Assembly: GCA_038503035.1 (NCBI GenBank)
Contig: JAVSML010019048.1
Span: 88,798 to 152,797, forward strand
Direction of reading: 5' to 3'
Source: Crocodylus rhombifer
Taxonomy: Eukaryota; Chordata; Crocodylia; Crocodylidae
DNA length: 64,000 nt
The translations under genes and the position numbers were made by a program. Below, piece by piece: positions 46,615-57,404 of the stretch (its first letter is position 1; each line of letters starts with the position of its first letter). The notes beneath the pieces are model-generated. The model had not been told where the DNA came from, made no database searches, and saw only the letters and a list, made by a program, of their open reading frames with translations.

Positions 46615-48370
46615 ATCAGGCACTGGGTAATGTGGGGCCCCTGCAAAGTACGCTGGGCAATCTGGTGGTTGCGCCAGAGGAGAAAGCGGAACTCTTTAAC
46701 CAATTCTTCATGTCCATTTTCTTGTGCAAGGACCGGGACTTCCCCGCTGGGATGCCAGATGGACTCGAGGGGAACCCCTCCAGAACTCAGGTTGGGGAGG
46801 ACTGGGTTAGAGAGCTTCTGGAGAAGCTGGACGTGTTCAAGTCAGCGGGTCCAGATGCTCTCCACCCCACGGTGTTGAGGGAGCTAACTGGGGTTATTGC
46901 AGGGCCCTTGGCAGGGCTTTACAAGCACTCGTGGTGCTCGGGCCAGGTGCCGGATGACTGGAAGATAGCTAACATGGTCCCCATCTTCAAAAAAGGGAAT
47001 AGAGAGGACCCAGGCAACTATAGGTCTTACCTCTATCCTTGGGAAACTCTTTGAGAAGATCCTCAAGGAGCACATCTGTGATGGGCCGGCTTCAGGGATG
47101 ATGCTCAAGGGCAACCGGCACGGTTTCATTAGGGGCAGGTCATGTCAGACCACCCTGATTGCCCTTTATGATCAGGTCACAAAGGCAATGGATGCAGGTG
47201 TTGCCGTGGACGTAGTCTTTCTAGACTTCAGCAAGGCCTTTGACACCGTCTCCCACCCCATCCTCATTAAAAAACTTGGCGACTGTGGCATTGATGCCTA
47301 CACAGTCAGATGGATTGCAGATTGGCTCAAGGGTCGTACTCAGAGGGTGGTGGTGGACGGGTCATATTCGACCTGGGGGGAAGTGGGCAGCAGAGTCCCC
47401 CAGGGCTCGGTCCTGGGGCCTGCGCTGTTCAATGTCTTCGTCAGTGATTTGGACGACAGGGTGAAATGCAACCTGTTTAAATTCACCGATGATACCAAAA
47501 TCTGGGGTGAGGTGAGCACGCTAGTAGGGAGGGAAAGACTGCAACAAGACCTGGATAGGTTACAGAAGTGGACTGACAAACAGGATGCGTTTCAATACTG
47601 ACAAGTGCAGGGTGCTGCACTTAGGCAGTAGAAACCAGCAGCACACTGATGGAATGGGAAACTCCCTTCTTGAGAGCACGGAGGCAGAAAGGGATCTTGG
47701 AGTCATTATTGACTCCAAGATGAACATGGGCCGACAATGCAAGGTCACGGTTGGCAAGGCTAGCCAGACCTTGTCACCATGCACAGGTGCATCTCAAGTA
47801 GAGCCAGGGAGGTGATCCTCCCCCTCTATGCAACGCTGGTCAGGCCACAGCTGGAGTACTGCGTCCAGTTCTGTGTGCTGCATTTCAGGAGGGTTGTGAA
47901 CAACTTTGAAAGGGTCCAGAGGAGGGCCACCCTCATGATTTGGGGAGTACAGGGCAGACCCTACATTGCAAGACTGTGGGACCTAAACCTGTTCAGCCTT
48001 CACAAGAGAAGGCTGAGGGGGGACCTGGTGACTGTCTATAAACTCACTAGGGAGGACCAGAAGGGTTTAGGGGAGACACTGTTTCCCTTAGCGTCCCTTG
48101 GCATGACAAGGAACAATGGACACAAATTATTAGAGAGTAGATTTAGATTAGACATCCGCAAGAACTACTTCACAGTTAGGGCAGCTAGGAGCTGGAACCA
48201 ACTTCCTAGGGAAGTGGTGCTGGCTCCTACCCTGGGGATCTTTAAGAAGAGGCTTGATGACTACCTACCTGGGATCATTTGAGTCCAGTCTTTTCTCCTG
48301 CCCAGGCAGGGGGTCGGACGGGAAGATCTACAAGGTCCCTTCCGACCCGACTTCTATGATTCTATGATTC
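46615..48370 (+). mobile_element. CR1 LINE copy C, inserted into copy B
   Basis: A 5'-truncated CR1 of about 1.75 kb begins near 46,615-46,632, just before an EKAELFNQFF-like ORF2 block, and ends with the tandem ATTCTATGATTCTATGATTC (48,355-48,373). It is better preserved than copy B, as expected of the later arrival. Copy B sequence lies on both sides. Confidence 0.88.
46632..48282 (+). pseudogene. CR1 ORF2 remnant (reverse transcriptase), copy C
   Basis: Four frames follow each other on the plus strand: 46,632-47,054, 47,098-47,601, 47,585-47,815 and 47,779-48,282. Together they cover most of the reverse transcriptase and its C-terminal part. Motifs seen include VPDDWKIANMVPIFKKG, then FLDFSKAFDTVSH (motif A, about 47,219-47,257), RVPQGSVLGPALFNVF and FTDDTKIW (motif C, about 47,482-47,505), and LVRPQLEYCVQF with ERVQRRATLMI. 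A frameshift at about 47,030 destroys NYRP-to-SLTS continuity, and two more occur at about 47,590 and 47,780. The catalytic Asp residues are kept, so decay is by frameshift and not by active-site loss. Confidence 0.9.
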
Positions 48371-48568
48371 ATGGTGAGGGTTGCCAGAATCTTTAATGGG
48401 CTTCCAAGGGAGGTGGTGCTGTCCCCTACCTTGGGGGTCTTTAAGAGCAGGCTAGACATCCACCTGGCTGGGGTCGTCTGACCCCAGCACTCTTTCCTGC
48501 TGAGGGCAGAAGGTCGGGCTTGATGATCTGCTAAGGTCCCTTCCGACCTAAACATCTATGAAGCTATC
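48371..48568 (+). mobile_element. CR1 copy B, right part (3' end)
   Basis: GGTGAGGGTTGCCAGAATC, TTCCAAGGGAGGTGGTGCTG, GACATCCACCTGGCTGGGGTC and AGGTCCCTTCCGACCTAAACATCTATGAAG form a second CR1 3' end directly after the terminus of copy C. It continues the sequence interrupted at 46,614, so it is the displaced end of copy B. Confidence 0.8.
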
Positions 48569-48569
48569 A

Positions 48570-49505
48570 GGCCAGTTAACTGAGAAAAGCTACATTGCTT
48601 TGTATCGGTGAGGGTTCTGGCCCCTGTTTCTTACATGACACTAACTGAGAGCTGGAAGTTCAGGTCAGAGAATAAAGTTGACTCTACAAGAAATATGTCA
48701 TGAACTTTGTCTGTGCTTGCAGAATTTCAAGAATTAGTGACTTTTAGCCAAGCCTTTTTGGGGTAATCAAAAAACTTAAAAGGGAAAAGAGACAGCAGTA
48801 TAGAAGTTCTTGGTACCTGGAAGCCATCATAGCCATTCATGTTTTACATGGTTTCTCCAGCTGAATAAGATACCCTTCAAGAAAGCAGATTATATCTTTA
48901 GAAAAGCAGTGCAACATTATTATACTCTCCAGGACTGCACAAAGTGATAAAGGATTCAGCAGTCACAGTCTGCCCAGCAAAGCTAAACATATTCAGCTCT
49001 GCGTGCTGTGTAAAGACAAGCTGTCATGAGGAGGATAAAAAATAACTACCAAAATAGCAAAACCAGGGAGGAAACAGTTTGCAATTTAAGTGTCTGAAAT
49101 ATGCTTCATGGCCAAGATCTTCATTAATAACTTAAATGTAATTCTTACATCCTTATGCAGTTCCTTTAACTCAGCTTTAACTCTCTCCAAAGCTAATAGA
49201 GTTTTTGCACCACTGGGGAAGATCAGAACATAGTCAGTAAAACAATAAATGGCCGGATACTCATCAAGAATAAGCAAGAAGACAAACAAATTGTTTGTAA
49301 TTTTCTTTGTAAATTCTCAACAGCTACAGCAAGGTTCTGGGCAGCACAAACTTCCCAGGGGCCTGACCTCCCAATAGGCCTCGGGCTAGTTTCTGTCCTT
49401 GGTCATTTGCTGGAAGTGCCACAAAATGTACCCATAATGCTGGAGTTAAAGTTTTATCTGAAATAGGGCTTAGACTTTCTCTCCTTCTCTCCCAGGCCAG
49501 AGGAA
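48570..49505. other. Unique sequence, no gene recognised
   Basis: No feature is supported here. Confidence 0.4.
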
Positions 49506-49509
49506 AAAC

Positions 49510-49590
49510 ACTTTGTGCTCTAAAGCTTGCCTAACATCTCTTCCAACAGTTCAGTTGGTTCAATAAAAGAAATGACCAAAAATATCTTGC
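49510..49590 (+). repeat. Retroposon tail with AATAAA
   Basis: GCTCTAAAGCTTGCCTAACATC, TTCCAACAGTTCAGTTGGTTCAATAAAAG matches the block order of the tails near 5.5 kb and 33.2 kb. Only about 80 bases are recognisable. Confidence 0.5.
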
Positions 49591-49884
49591 TTTATGATTG
49601 CATATGATTTCTATGACAAGAACAGCTGTCCAGAAAAGCCTGGATTGACACCCAATCAATCACTTTGTGTAGATGACAGAGCAGCTGTCAGACAGCAGCT
49701 GTGTTCAAGTGCTATTGAATCATCAGCTGAAGGGTGAAAGGCTCTCACTTCCACTCTCATTTCTCTTGAGCTCTCTCACTTCTAAGTAATACATTTGTGT
49801 TTTCATGAGTATAAGTAAATAATAAGAAAACTGTTGGTAGTCTCAGAGATTCAGAACTTGATCTCCATTCACTCAAGCTGGTAC

Positions 49885-52711
49885 TGGCAGCTGGGGACGA
49901 CCTAATCAGCGACCTAATGATTGAAGAGAAGCTGGGTGACAGCGACCACGAGCTGATCACCTTCACCATCCGCCGAAAAGCTGGCAAGTCAGTCAGCAAT
50001 ACAGAAGTCCTCGACTTCAGGAAAGCTGACTTTGACAAGCTCAGGAGGCTTGTCAGTGAGGCCCTAAGGGACCATGACCCCAGGGAGAGGGGAGTTCAGG
50101 ATGATTGGTTGCCCCTCAAGGGAGCAATCGTAGACGCACAAGCTAAGGCTATTCTTTTTTGGAGGAAAGGCAGCAAAAGGGCACAGTATCCCCCTCGGCT
50201 CAGCTAGGAACTAGCAGACCTCCTGTGTCTAAAAAGAACTACAAGGGATGGAGGACGGGATCCACCACCAAGGAGGAATATTGTGCACTGGTCTGGACAT
50301 GCAGGCAGCGAATTGAGAAAGCCAAGGTTGCGACAGAACTCCAACTGGCCACTAGTTTCAAGGATAATAAAAAGTCCTATCATGGGGAGGAACAGAAGGG
50401 AAGACCCCAAAAGGCCAGGGGGGAGCCCTGGGGTCAGGAACCCCCGAAGGAAAATGAAAGTAAAATAAAAAAAAATGGGAAATTCTTACCTGCAGCAGGA
50501 TCCACAGCGAAGCTGGAGGCGGGACCCGCGCAGCTCATTAGCTGCACCTTTATACAATTACGGCTGGCTGATAACGTCAGCCACAAGAACCGGCCGGTGG
50601 AAATAAAACAAGCCACCAGCAAGGAGGCAGCAGATGGAGGCCAGTGGGAGGTCCAGCAGGGGAGGTTCTCTACGAACTCCTACGAGGTGAAAAGGGGCTG
50701 GAAGTTGCTTCTCCCAGTGGGAGAGAACACAGTAGAGCGTGCTGCGGGACAGACTGCTGGCGGCAGCGAAAGGAGCCAGGAGCCGCAGACAGTTTCCCAC
50801 AACCAGGAACCTGGACTAAAAGGCAGAGGAGAGCAGGAAGATCCCTACGTCAGGGGCCACAGCCAAGGAGCCGGAGAGACCAGCACTCATCAAGTTGTCC
50901 CATATGGTTTAGCAGAGGTCCAGTGTTGCCCTTGCTTTTCCTCCAGCTCCCCACATATCTAAAAATGGACTTGTGCCCAACTGGCCTTGAACATCCGGTC
51001 ATGTGCTGCTCTGGCCTGGATGTTTGGTGGTGTTCGCCTGTCCGTCCCAGATGTTCCACTGAATGGGTGTTTCCCTCTGGTGTAGTCCTCCCCAATCTTT
51101 CCTGCCATGACTTTGAATTTTATTTCAGTGGGGGGTCCAAGCAATGGGAGCTGGAGGAAAAGCAAGGGCAACATGGGACCCCTGCTAAACCAGATGGGAC
51201 AACTGATGACCAACACACAGGAAAAGGTGAACCTACTAAATGGGTACTTTGCGTCAGTCTTTCACCAGTCCCATGGGGTACCCCTGCCCATTACAAGACA
51301 GGGTGAGGGAGATTCCTTACCCCTCATCAATGGTGACCTCGTGAAGAAACACCTTGAGAGGCTGGATACCTTCAAGTCAGCTGGCCCTGACAGTTTACAC
51401 CCCAGGGTACTCAAGGAGCTGGCAAGCATCATAGCTCAGCCAATGGCACATATCTTCAAGAACTCCTGGTGCTCTGGTGTAGTGCTCAAAGATTAAAAGA
51501 AGGCCAATGTGGTGCCTATCTTCAAGAAAGGGAGGAAAATGGATCTGGCAAACTACAGGTCCATCAGCCTGACCTCTATCCCGGGGAAGGTCTTAGAAAA
51601 GATTAGCAAAGAGGCCATTCTTAACGGACTGGCTGATGGCAACATCCTGAGGGATAGCCAGCATGGGATTGTTGCGGGTGGGTCTTGCTTGACCAATCTT
51701 ATTTCCTTTTATGACCAGGTGACCTGTCACCTGGACAAGGGGGAAGAGATTGATGTCATATATCTTGACTTTAAAAAAGCCTTTGATCTGGTATCCCATG
51801 ATCACCTCTTGGCAAAACTGGCTACCTGCGGCCTTGGGTCCACCATGATCCACTGGTTGGGGAATTGGCTGCATGGTGGTGGTTGATGGAAGTCAATCGT
51901 TGTGGTGCGCTGTAACCAGCGGGGTTCCTCATGGCCCTTGGACCTATTTTGTACAACATCTTCATTAATGATGTGGACATTGGTGTCAGAAGTGGACTGG
52001 CCAAGTTCACCAATGATACCAAACTCTGGGGTAAAGCATCCGCACTAGAGGACAGGAGGGCAATCCAGGCTGACCTGGACAGGCTCAGCAAATGGGCGGA
52101 AGAGAACCTGATGGTGTTTAACACCAAAAAATTCAAGGTTCTGCACCTTGAGAGGAAAAACCTGCAGCATGCTTATAGGCTCGGCAGTGCTACGTTGGCT
52201 AGCACTACAGACGAAAGGGACTTGGGGGTCATGATTGATCACACGATGAACATGAGCCTGCAATGTGATGCTGCGGCTAGGAAAGCGAGCAAAACACTGG
52301 CTGGCATCCATAGATGCTTCTCAAGCAAATCCCAGGATGTTATTCTCCCCTTGTGCTCAGCCTTGGTGAGTACATAACTGTGTCCAGTTTTGGGCTCCAC
52401 AATTCAAAAAGGATGTGGAGAAGCTTGGGAGAGTCCAAAAAAGAGCAACGCGCATGATCAGAGGTCAGGAAAACAAGCCTTATGATGAGAGGCTGAGAGA
52501 CATGGGACTCTTCAGCCTGGAAAAGCGCAGGCTCAGGGGCAATCTGATGGCCACCTATAAGTTTATACGGGGTGTACATCAGGATCTGGGGGAACATTTG
52601 TTCGCCAGAGCGCCCCAAGGGATGACAAAGTCAAATGGTTATAAACTCCTCCAAGACCATTTTAGGCTGGACACAAGGAAGACTTTTACTGTCCGATCCC
52701 CCAAGGTCTGA
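49885..52711 (+). pseudogene. CR1 ORF2 remnant (endonuclease end and RT), copy D
   Basis: The 49,917-50,207 frame shows LGDSDHELITF (the SDH motif near the end of the APE-type endonuclease), then EVLDFRKADF and ALRDHDPRERG; a stop follows at 50,205. The 50,159-50,380 frame continues the linker to NKKSY. After the inserted block, 51,107-51,496 and 51,509-51,886 give ERLDTFKSAGPDSLHP, VPIFKKGRK, SCLTNLISFYDQVT and motif A YLDFKKAFDLVSH. Motif C near 52,007-52,030 reads FTNDTKLW, so the first catalytic Asp is changed to Asn. 52,415-52,711 holds the C-terminal RVQKRATRMI part. Stops, frameshifts and the Asp loss make it inactive. Confidence 0.88.
50384..51132 (-). mobile_element. Antisense insert with a CR1 linker piece and promoter-like core
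   Basis: This block does not continue CR1-D. On the minus strand it contains, in order, about 140 bases of unassigned sequence, a CR1 linker piece (FRYVGSWRKSKGNTGPLLN, about 50,975-50,885) and then about 500 unassigned GC-richer bases. The latter include ATTGTATAAAGGTGC (TATA-like, about 50,559) and a strong splice-donor-like CTGCAG|GTAAGA at about 50,490. The CR1 piece is an inverted duplicate of the segment at about 51,133-51,215. It may be a chimeric retrocopy or a rearrangement. I cannot name the non-CR1 part. Confidence 0.55.
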
Positions 52712-52887
52712 AATAGCCTGCCATCAGAGGTGGTTCAAGCACCTACATTGAACGCCTTCAAGAGAAATTTGGATATTTATCTTGCTGGGATCCTATGACC
52801 CCAGCTGACTTCCTGCCCCTGGGGCAGAGTGCTGGACTCAGTGACCTTCCAAGGTCCCTTCCAGCCCTAATGTCTATGAAATCTATT

Positions 52888-54605
52888 AAATAATTCATAA
52901 GGATGGTTCAGTTTTTACACCTGTTCATATTGTTTCCAGTACAAACAGTGAGAAATAGGATTTAACTTGAAATATAAATGATAGTATTTTATCAGGGCTA
53001 AAAACAAAAGGGATATACATCACTAGTTATGATGCTGTTTGAATGTACTGCTGATCATGAAACAGATGAGGAAAAATAAAAAGCATCTGAAGGAGATGGG
53101 AAGAAAAGGAAAAAACAAAGCTTTTTAAATACCTTAAATGCCACCATAGAGATGCAAGGTTTCTGTAACCCAAAGTTTATTAAATCCAGTCTCCCAGGCT
53201 CCTTTTGATGATACACCTGTGAAGCATCCAGACCGAGAAAATGAGCAAGTAAACAATCTCAAATTCTGTTAAACTAGACTAAAAAGCTGGGAGAGCTTTG
53301 GGGACAAGTTTCTCATTAGGGACATTGCAAAACTTATTTGCCATTTAGAGCGATATAAGTTGCTTTCAAGCGGGTGGAATCTGTTACAGCCATGCAAGAA
53401 TCAGAATTGATGCTGAAACTGGGACACATTTTCTCCAAATGGAGGATTCGCTTGGATCAAGGCCAATGGGATTTAGCAAACACACAAAATGATGCTGACT
53501 TCAAGGTCAGTGGGAGAGCATGAACATTTCCTGCTTCTAGCTGGGACAGGTTGTGACCAGCAGGGCAGCCGAAGTGGGACTTCTGTTTGGCTGGTTAAAA
53601 CTCTTCATTAAAACTGGTTTCCAGTAGAAGACTGGCTTTCTGACAAAATGAAATCTCTTGTAAAAGGGGCTTGCTGCAACCAAGAGAGGCATTTCCTCAA
53701 GAAACAGAAAGTAATGTTTTTTTCACCCACAGTATTTTAATTCAAATGAGTGTCCTAGTGACTTTTGCTCACGTTTGCAGGTGTAGGGTTGGCAATTTTT
53801 GGATCTTTAACACAATCCCTTGCAGCTTCACTTCAGGACACTCATCTCAGGGCATGCTTTTTCAGTTTCGAAGTCCAAGTCAGGCTTGTTTGTCTTTGGC
53901 CTTCTTTTCTCTCTCTCTCTCGAGCTTGCTAATCATTCTGCATATTTAGGCTGCACCTGTTGGAAGTTGATTTATATGAGGCTAAAAGAGGCCCACACTT
54001 CAAAAAATTATTTAGAACTAGCTTCATTTGTTTTCATTTTGAATGCCAGCTCCATTTGTCTACACCTTCAAAACACTTCCATCATCTTAAAATTCCCAGT
54101 TGGTAAGTTTTTTTCTTTCTATTATTCAGCATCAAATTAGGATCAAAGATAATACAAGTGGGAAATATCACTTAGGGGAGCCAGACACTCATTTCAAAGG
54201 AACTTCACTGCAGTTGAGACTTATGGTGATGAAACTGAGATCAGAAACTGACCCTTATTTTAGACCTCCTTCACAAATCAGCCTTTTCTGAACACTGTAG
54301 GTATAGGGGGCATGAAAATTGTACTGCTGACATAACGCTAGCCCTTGGATATCTTCTCAGTGGTTTCAGTGAGTATTGGCTCATCCTGCTGTCCTGACTA
54401 TGATGGTAATCAGTTATTTAAGATGATCACTTCTGTTTTGGCAGAGCCCAGATCTCACCCATCCTATACCCTGCACACACACAGAGATATACCACCTCAG
54501 CTCCGAGGTGTCACAGGACACCTAGGAGTGCCTGCACCTTTTACAAGCAGAAACAGCTTAGCAAAGGAGCCTGGCAGGCTACACAGAGCCCCACTACTGC
54601 AGGTT
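52888..54605. other. Unique sequence, no gene recognised
   Basis: No gene is recognised. A short CT run lies at about 53,910-53,922. Confidence 0.4.
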
Positions 54606-54609
54606 GTCT

Positions 54610-55570
54610 GAGTAACAGGGTAACAAGGTAATTAGCTGGCACTTGCAGGTGGTCAGCTGTCTGGAAGGAGTCACGGCCCAGGGCACGTACAGTCTTAAGA
54701 CTGAAGCTGGCTGGGGGTCACTCTCTCTTTGGCAACTGCAAGGAGAAGGAGCTCCTGCACAAGAGTGGCCCCATGTATCTGGCTGCCTGCTTTGCTATCT
54801 CCAAATGCGGTAAGATTCTAGGGGTTCACAAGGTGCCCAGAGATAAAAGGGGCTGGTATTTTAAGTGGGGTGGAGTTGGCCCTCTTAAAGGGGCATATTG
54901 CTGCCTTTATTACTAATGTTATGTTGTAGCCCAGAGGCTTAAGTTTATATTTTTATTTGCATTGGTGGACTGGGAAGAGGCTAATAGGAGAGGAGGAGGC
55001 CTCATTGGGGGCACATGATTGTGTAGAGCCCCAGCACCAGAGGGGTCCAGTCTCCGGGGCTGCAGAGAGCCCAGCGCCAGAGGGGCATGAGCTACAAGGG
55101 GCTAGAGAGCCCAGCGCTAGAGGGGTGCGGGCTGGAAGGGCCAGGGGCCCAGTAATAAAAGGAGTTTGTGGGATAGTGCCTCAAAGCCAGGCCCAACATA
55201 GTAGGTCTAGGCTAGAAGGCCTAGTTATATCAAAGGAGCAGAGTCTGAGTAGGCCAAAGCCCCAACACAACATAACAGCAGTTTAACACCTGTGAGGCAT
55301 GGGGTGTGGTAAAGTGGTGGTTAGAGCTGTGAAATTGGCCCATAAGGCCTGAGATGTCTAAGCAGCACTGTACTGGAGAAAGGCCTGGCAAAAGGCCTAC
55401 AGATCAAAGAGCCTGAGTAAGGTACAGTGAACCAGGACTAAGTGAAGGCTTGTGGGCAGGTTCCTGAGTTATTTTTCCATCAAACACATGGCAGGAGAGA
55501 GAAGAGGGCGCCCTCAGGACAGAGCGTGCATGGTCACAGCCGCCAGGGGCATCACAGCCACACCTAGGGA
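54610..55570 (+). mobile_element. LTR-like repeat, copy 2
   Basis: It shares ordered words with the loop of the fold-back element: GTCAGCTGTCTGGAAGGA, GGAGAAGGAGCTCC, GGAGGAGGCCTCATTGGGGGC, GGGGTGTGGTAAAG, GGCCCATAAGGCCTGAG and ACATGGCAGGAGAGA. Internal tandem units of about 46 bases (AGAGCCCAGCGCCAGAGGGG) occupy about 55,025-55,150. No frame of interest is present. Two independent locations make it a dispersed family. LTR status is possible but unproved. Confidence 0.5.
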
Positions 55571-57404
55571 TCTTGCTCTGTGACACAAGGAACTTGCAAT
55601 CTCAAAAGACAAGGCAAACAAACTTAAAAAAAAAAAAAGAAAAAGTAATTCAACTTGCCCAAGTTGTCATATTTTAATGGTAAACTGGGAGTGGAAGCCA
55701 AGCTGTCAGTCCTGGTCCTGTGTTCCATCTACCAGGTCCTATGTTGCCTCCTGATAAAAAGTGATTGTGGGATCTAGTCCCTGATGACAGTAAGTAAATA
55801 TAATTGGTTTCTCACTTGGAAACCTGTGTCAGTGTTCGATGTGAACAGCTGATTCACTTTTTGAATGCAACGTGAACAAAAATGTGTTCTGCAACTCCCG
55901 AGGATAAGCAGTGCTTTCAGTGCTTGCAAGCAGGTGCATTGTCTGACTGAAATGAGGCACATCAGTTTAGGAGTTCTTTCCATTCTTGTATCACAACAAA
56001 GCTGCACATTTTTAAACTGGTTAAGAGATGAATTTGGAGAGTGTTAAGAGGATGGCTGCTGCCCAAAATACAGACTGTTTTTCTGAAAACCAGAATGTGA
56101 TTGTTTGCAGTTAAGAACAATGTGCTTTTTAACTTCCATAGAACTGTTAGGCATTAAAGACGGATGTTAACATTTTGACACGTTAATATTTTATCATATG
56201 TTAATTGGAACTTTGTTTTCCAGGGTTTCTCAAATGAGGTACCTTTTTTGTCATTCTTTACTATTGCTGATTAGAGACATTATATGGTATAATGATTTTG
56301 TAGGTATATTGAACCGTATGGATATGGATTCAACTGTAATGAAATTAGCAGAAGTATAAAAACAAGAACCTGAAGAGTACATGGAGAAAGGGAGGTATGC
56401 TCATTCCGGAAAGAGAACATCCATACAGGTAAGTTAATCGGGAAGGGCTAGCCTGTTTTAAAGTAGCTAGATTATCTACTTAGATAAACTTATCTGCTTA
56501 GATAAGCCCTCAAACTCCTCTCATACATTTTTCCATTTAGTAAGCTGGCTGACTCCAGTGGAGTGACTTCTGATTTGCTTTGGTATAAATGAGAATCAGG
56601 TGCAATATCAGACTGGTGTGAGCATAAGAAGAAATAGGCCCTTGGTGACCATGCCACAAGGTGAGGTAAGGAGAAGACCCCTGGGGATGGTTTCTGTGGG
56701 ATCAATAGCAGGGTCTATTAATAGGGAAGTGGCAAAGCTCATGTTGAGAGGAAAACATCTTTGCTCTAGGGATAAGCAGAAGACCATAAGTCAGTAGGGC
56801 TTGAAAATCATGAGTATCAAAATTCACTTACAGCCCCAAACCAGCAACCCATTTAACAGAAAGGAAAACAATCCAGAAATTAACAGAAAAATGCCTACTC
56901 ACTGTACTAGGCTTTTGCTCATACAAGATAAACGTGAGAATGCTTCACTTGATCAGGTCCTCAAAGATTTAGCTAGAATGTAAGGAAAACTTCAAACATG
57001 ATTAAATTATAACATTCCTTTGATAAACAAGCCACCCAACAAAGCATCTTTTAGCCTTCATTCTTTTCCCAGTTCCGGATTTGAGTGTATATAATCTGAC
57101 AGCCTTGGCAGACATGGGAACTGGCTGTCCAAGTTGTATGTTGTGGGCCAGTGAAGTTAAATAATGTATTTGGAAAGCATGAAAACCAATAACAGCACCA
57201 GCACATTCTGCTGAGTATGGGCCATCTGGGAGGATTATTCGGAGCATATCACGTAAGAGTCCAACATTTTTCTACTGGTCCATGATCTTCCCAATTATAC
57301 CAAGTCGAAAAACCACCTGCTCCTACACTGGAAAATCTTTGATTTATTACACGGACTCGAAGACTTCAAATATCCTCCTAGTCCTTATCCTCCAACTCCT
57401 AGGA
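55571..57404. other. Unique sequence with an oligo-A tract
   Basis: No gene is recognised. A 13-base A run at 55,626-55,638 may be an old retroposon tail. Confidence 0.4.

Larger units (their letters stand above)
49868..52887 (+). mobile_element. CR1 LINE copy D, interrupted by an antisense block
   Basis: The left piece (49,868 to about 50,383) carries the end of the endonuclease (LGDSDHELITF-like) and the linker. The right piece (about 51,133-52,887) carries the reverse transcriptase, C-terminal part and 3' end with a TCTATGAAATCTATTAAA terminus. Between them about 750 bp in opposite orientation are lodged. The subfamily is the same as copy A, shown by shared linker sequence and terminal repeat type. 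Among the CR1 copies here it retains the most 5' sequence. Confidence 0.85.

Noticed and set aside
50384..51132. Twin priming as the origin of the inverted block in CR1-D.
   Set aside because: Twin priming would invert only upstream sequence of the same element at the 5' side. Here sense CR1 lies on both sides, and most of the inverted block is not recognisable CR1.
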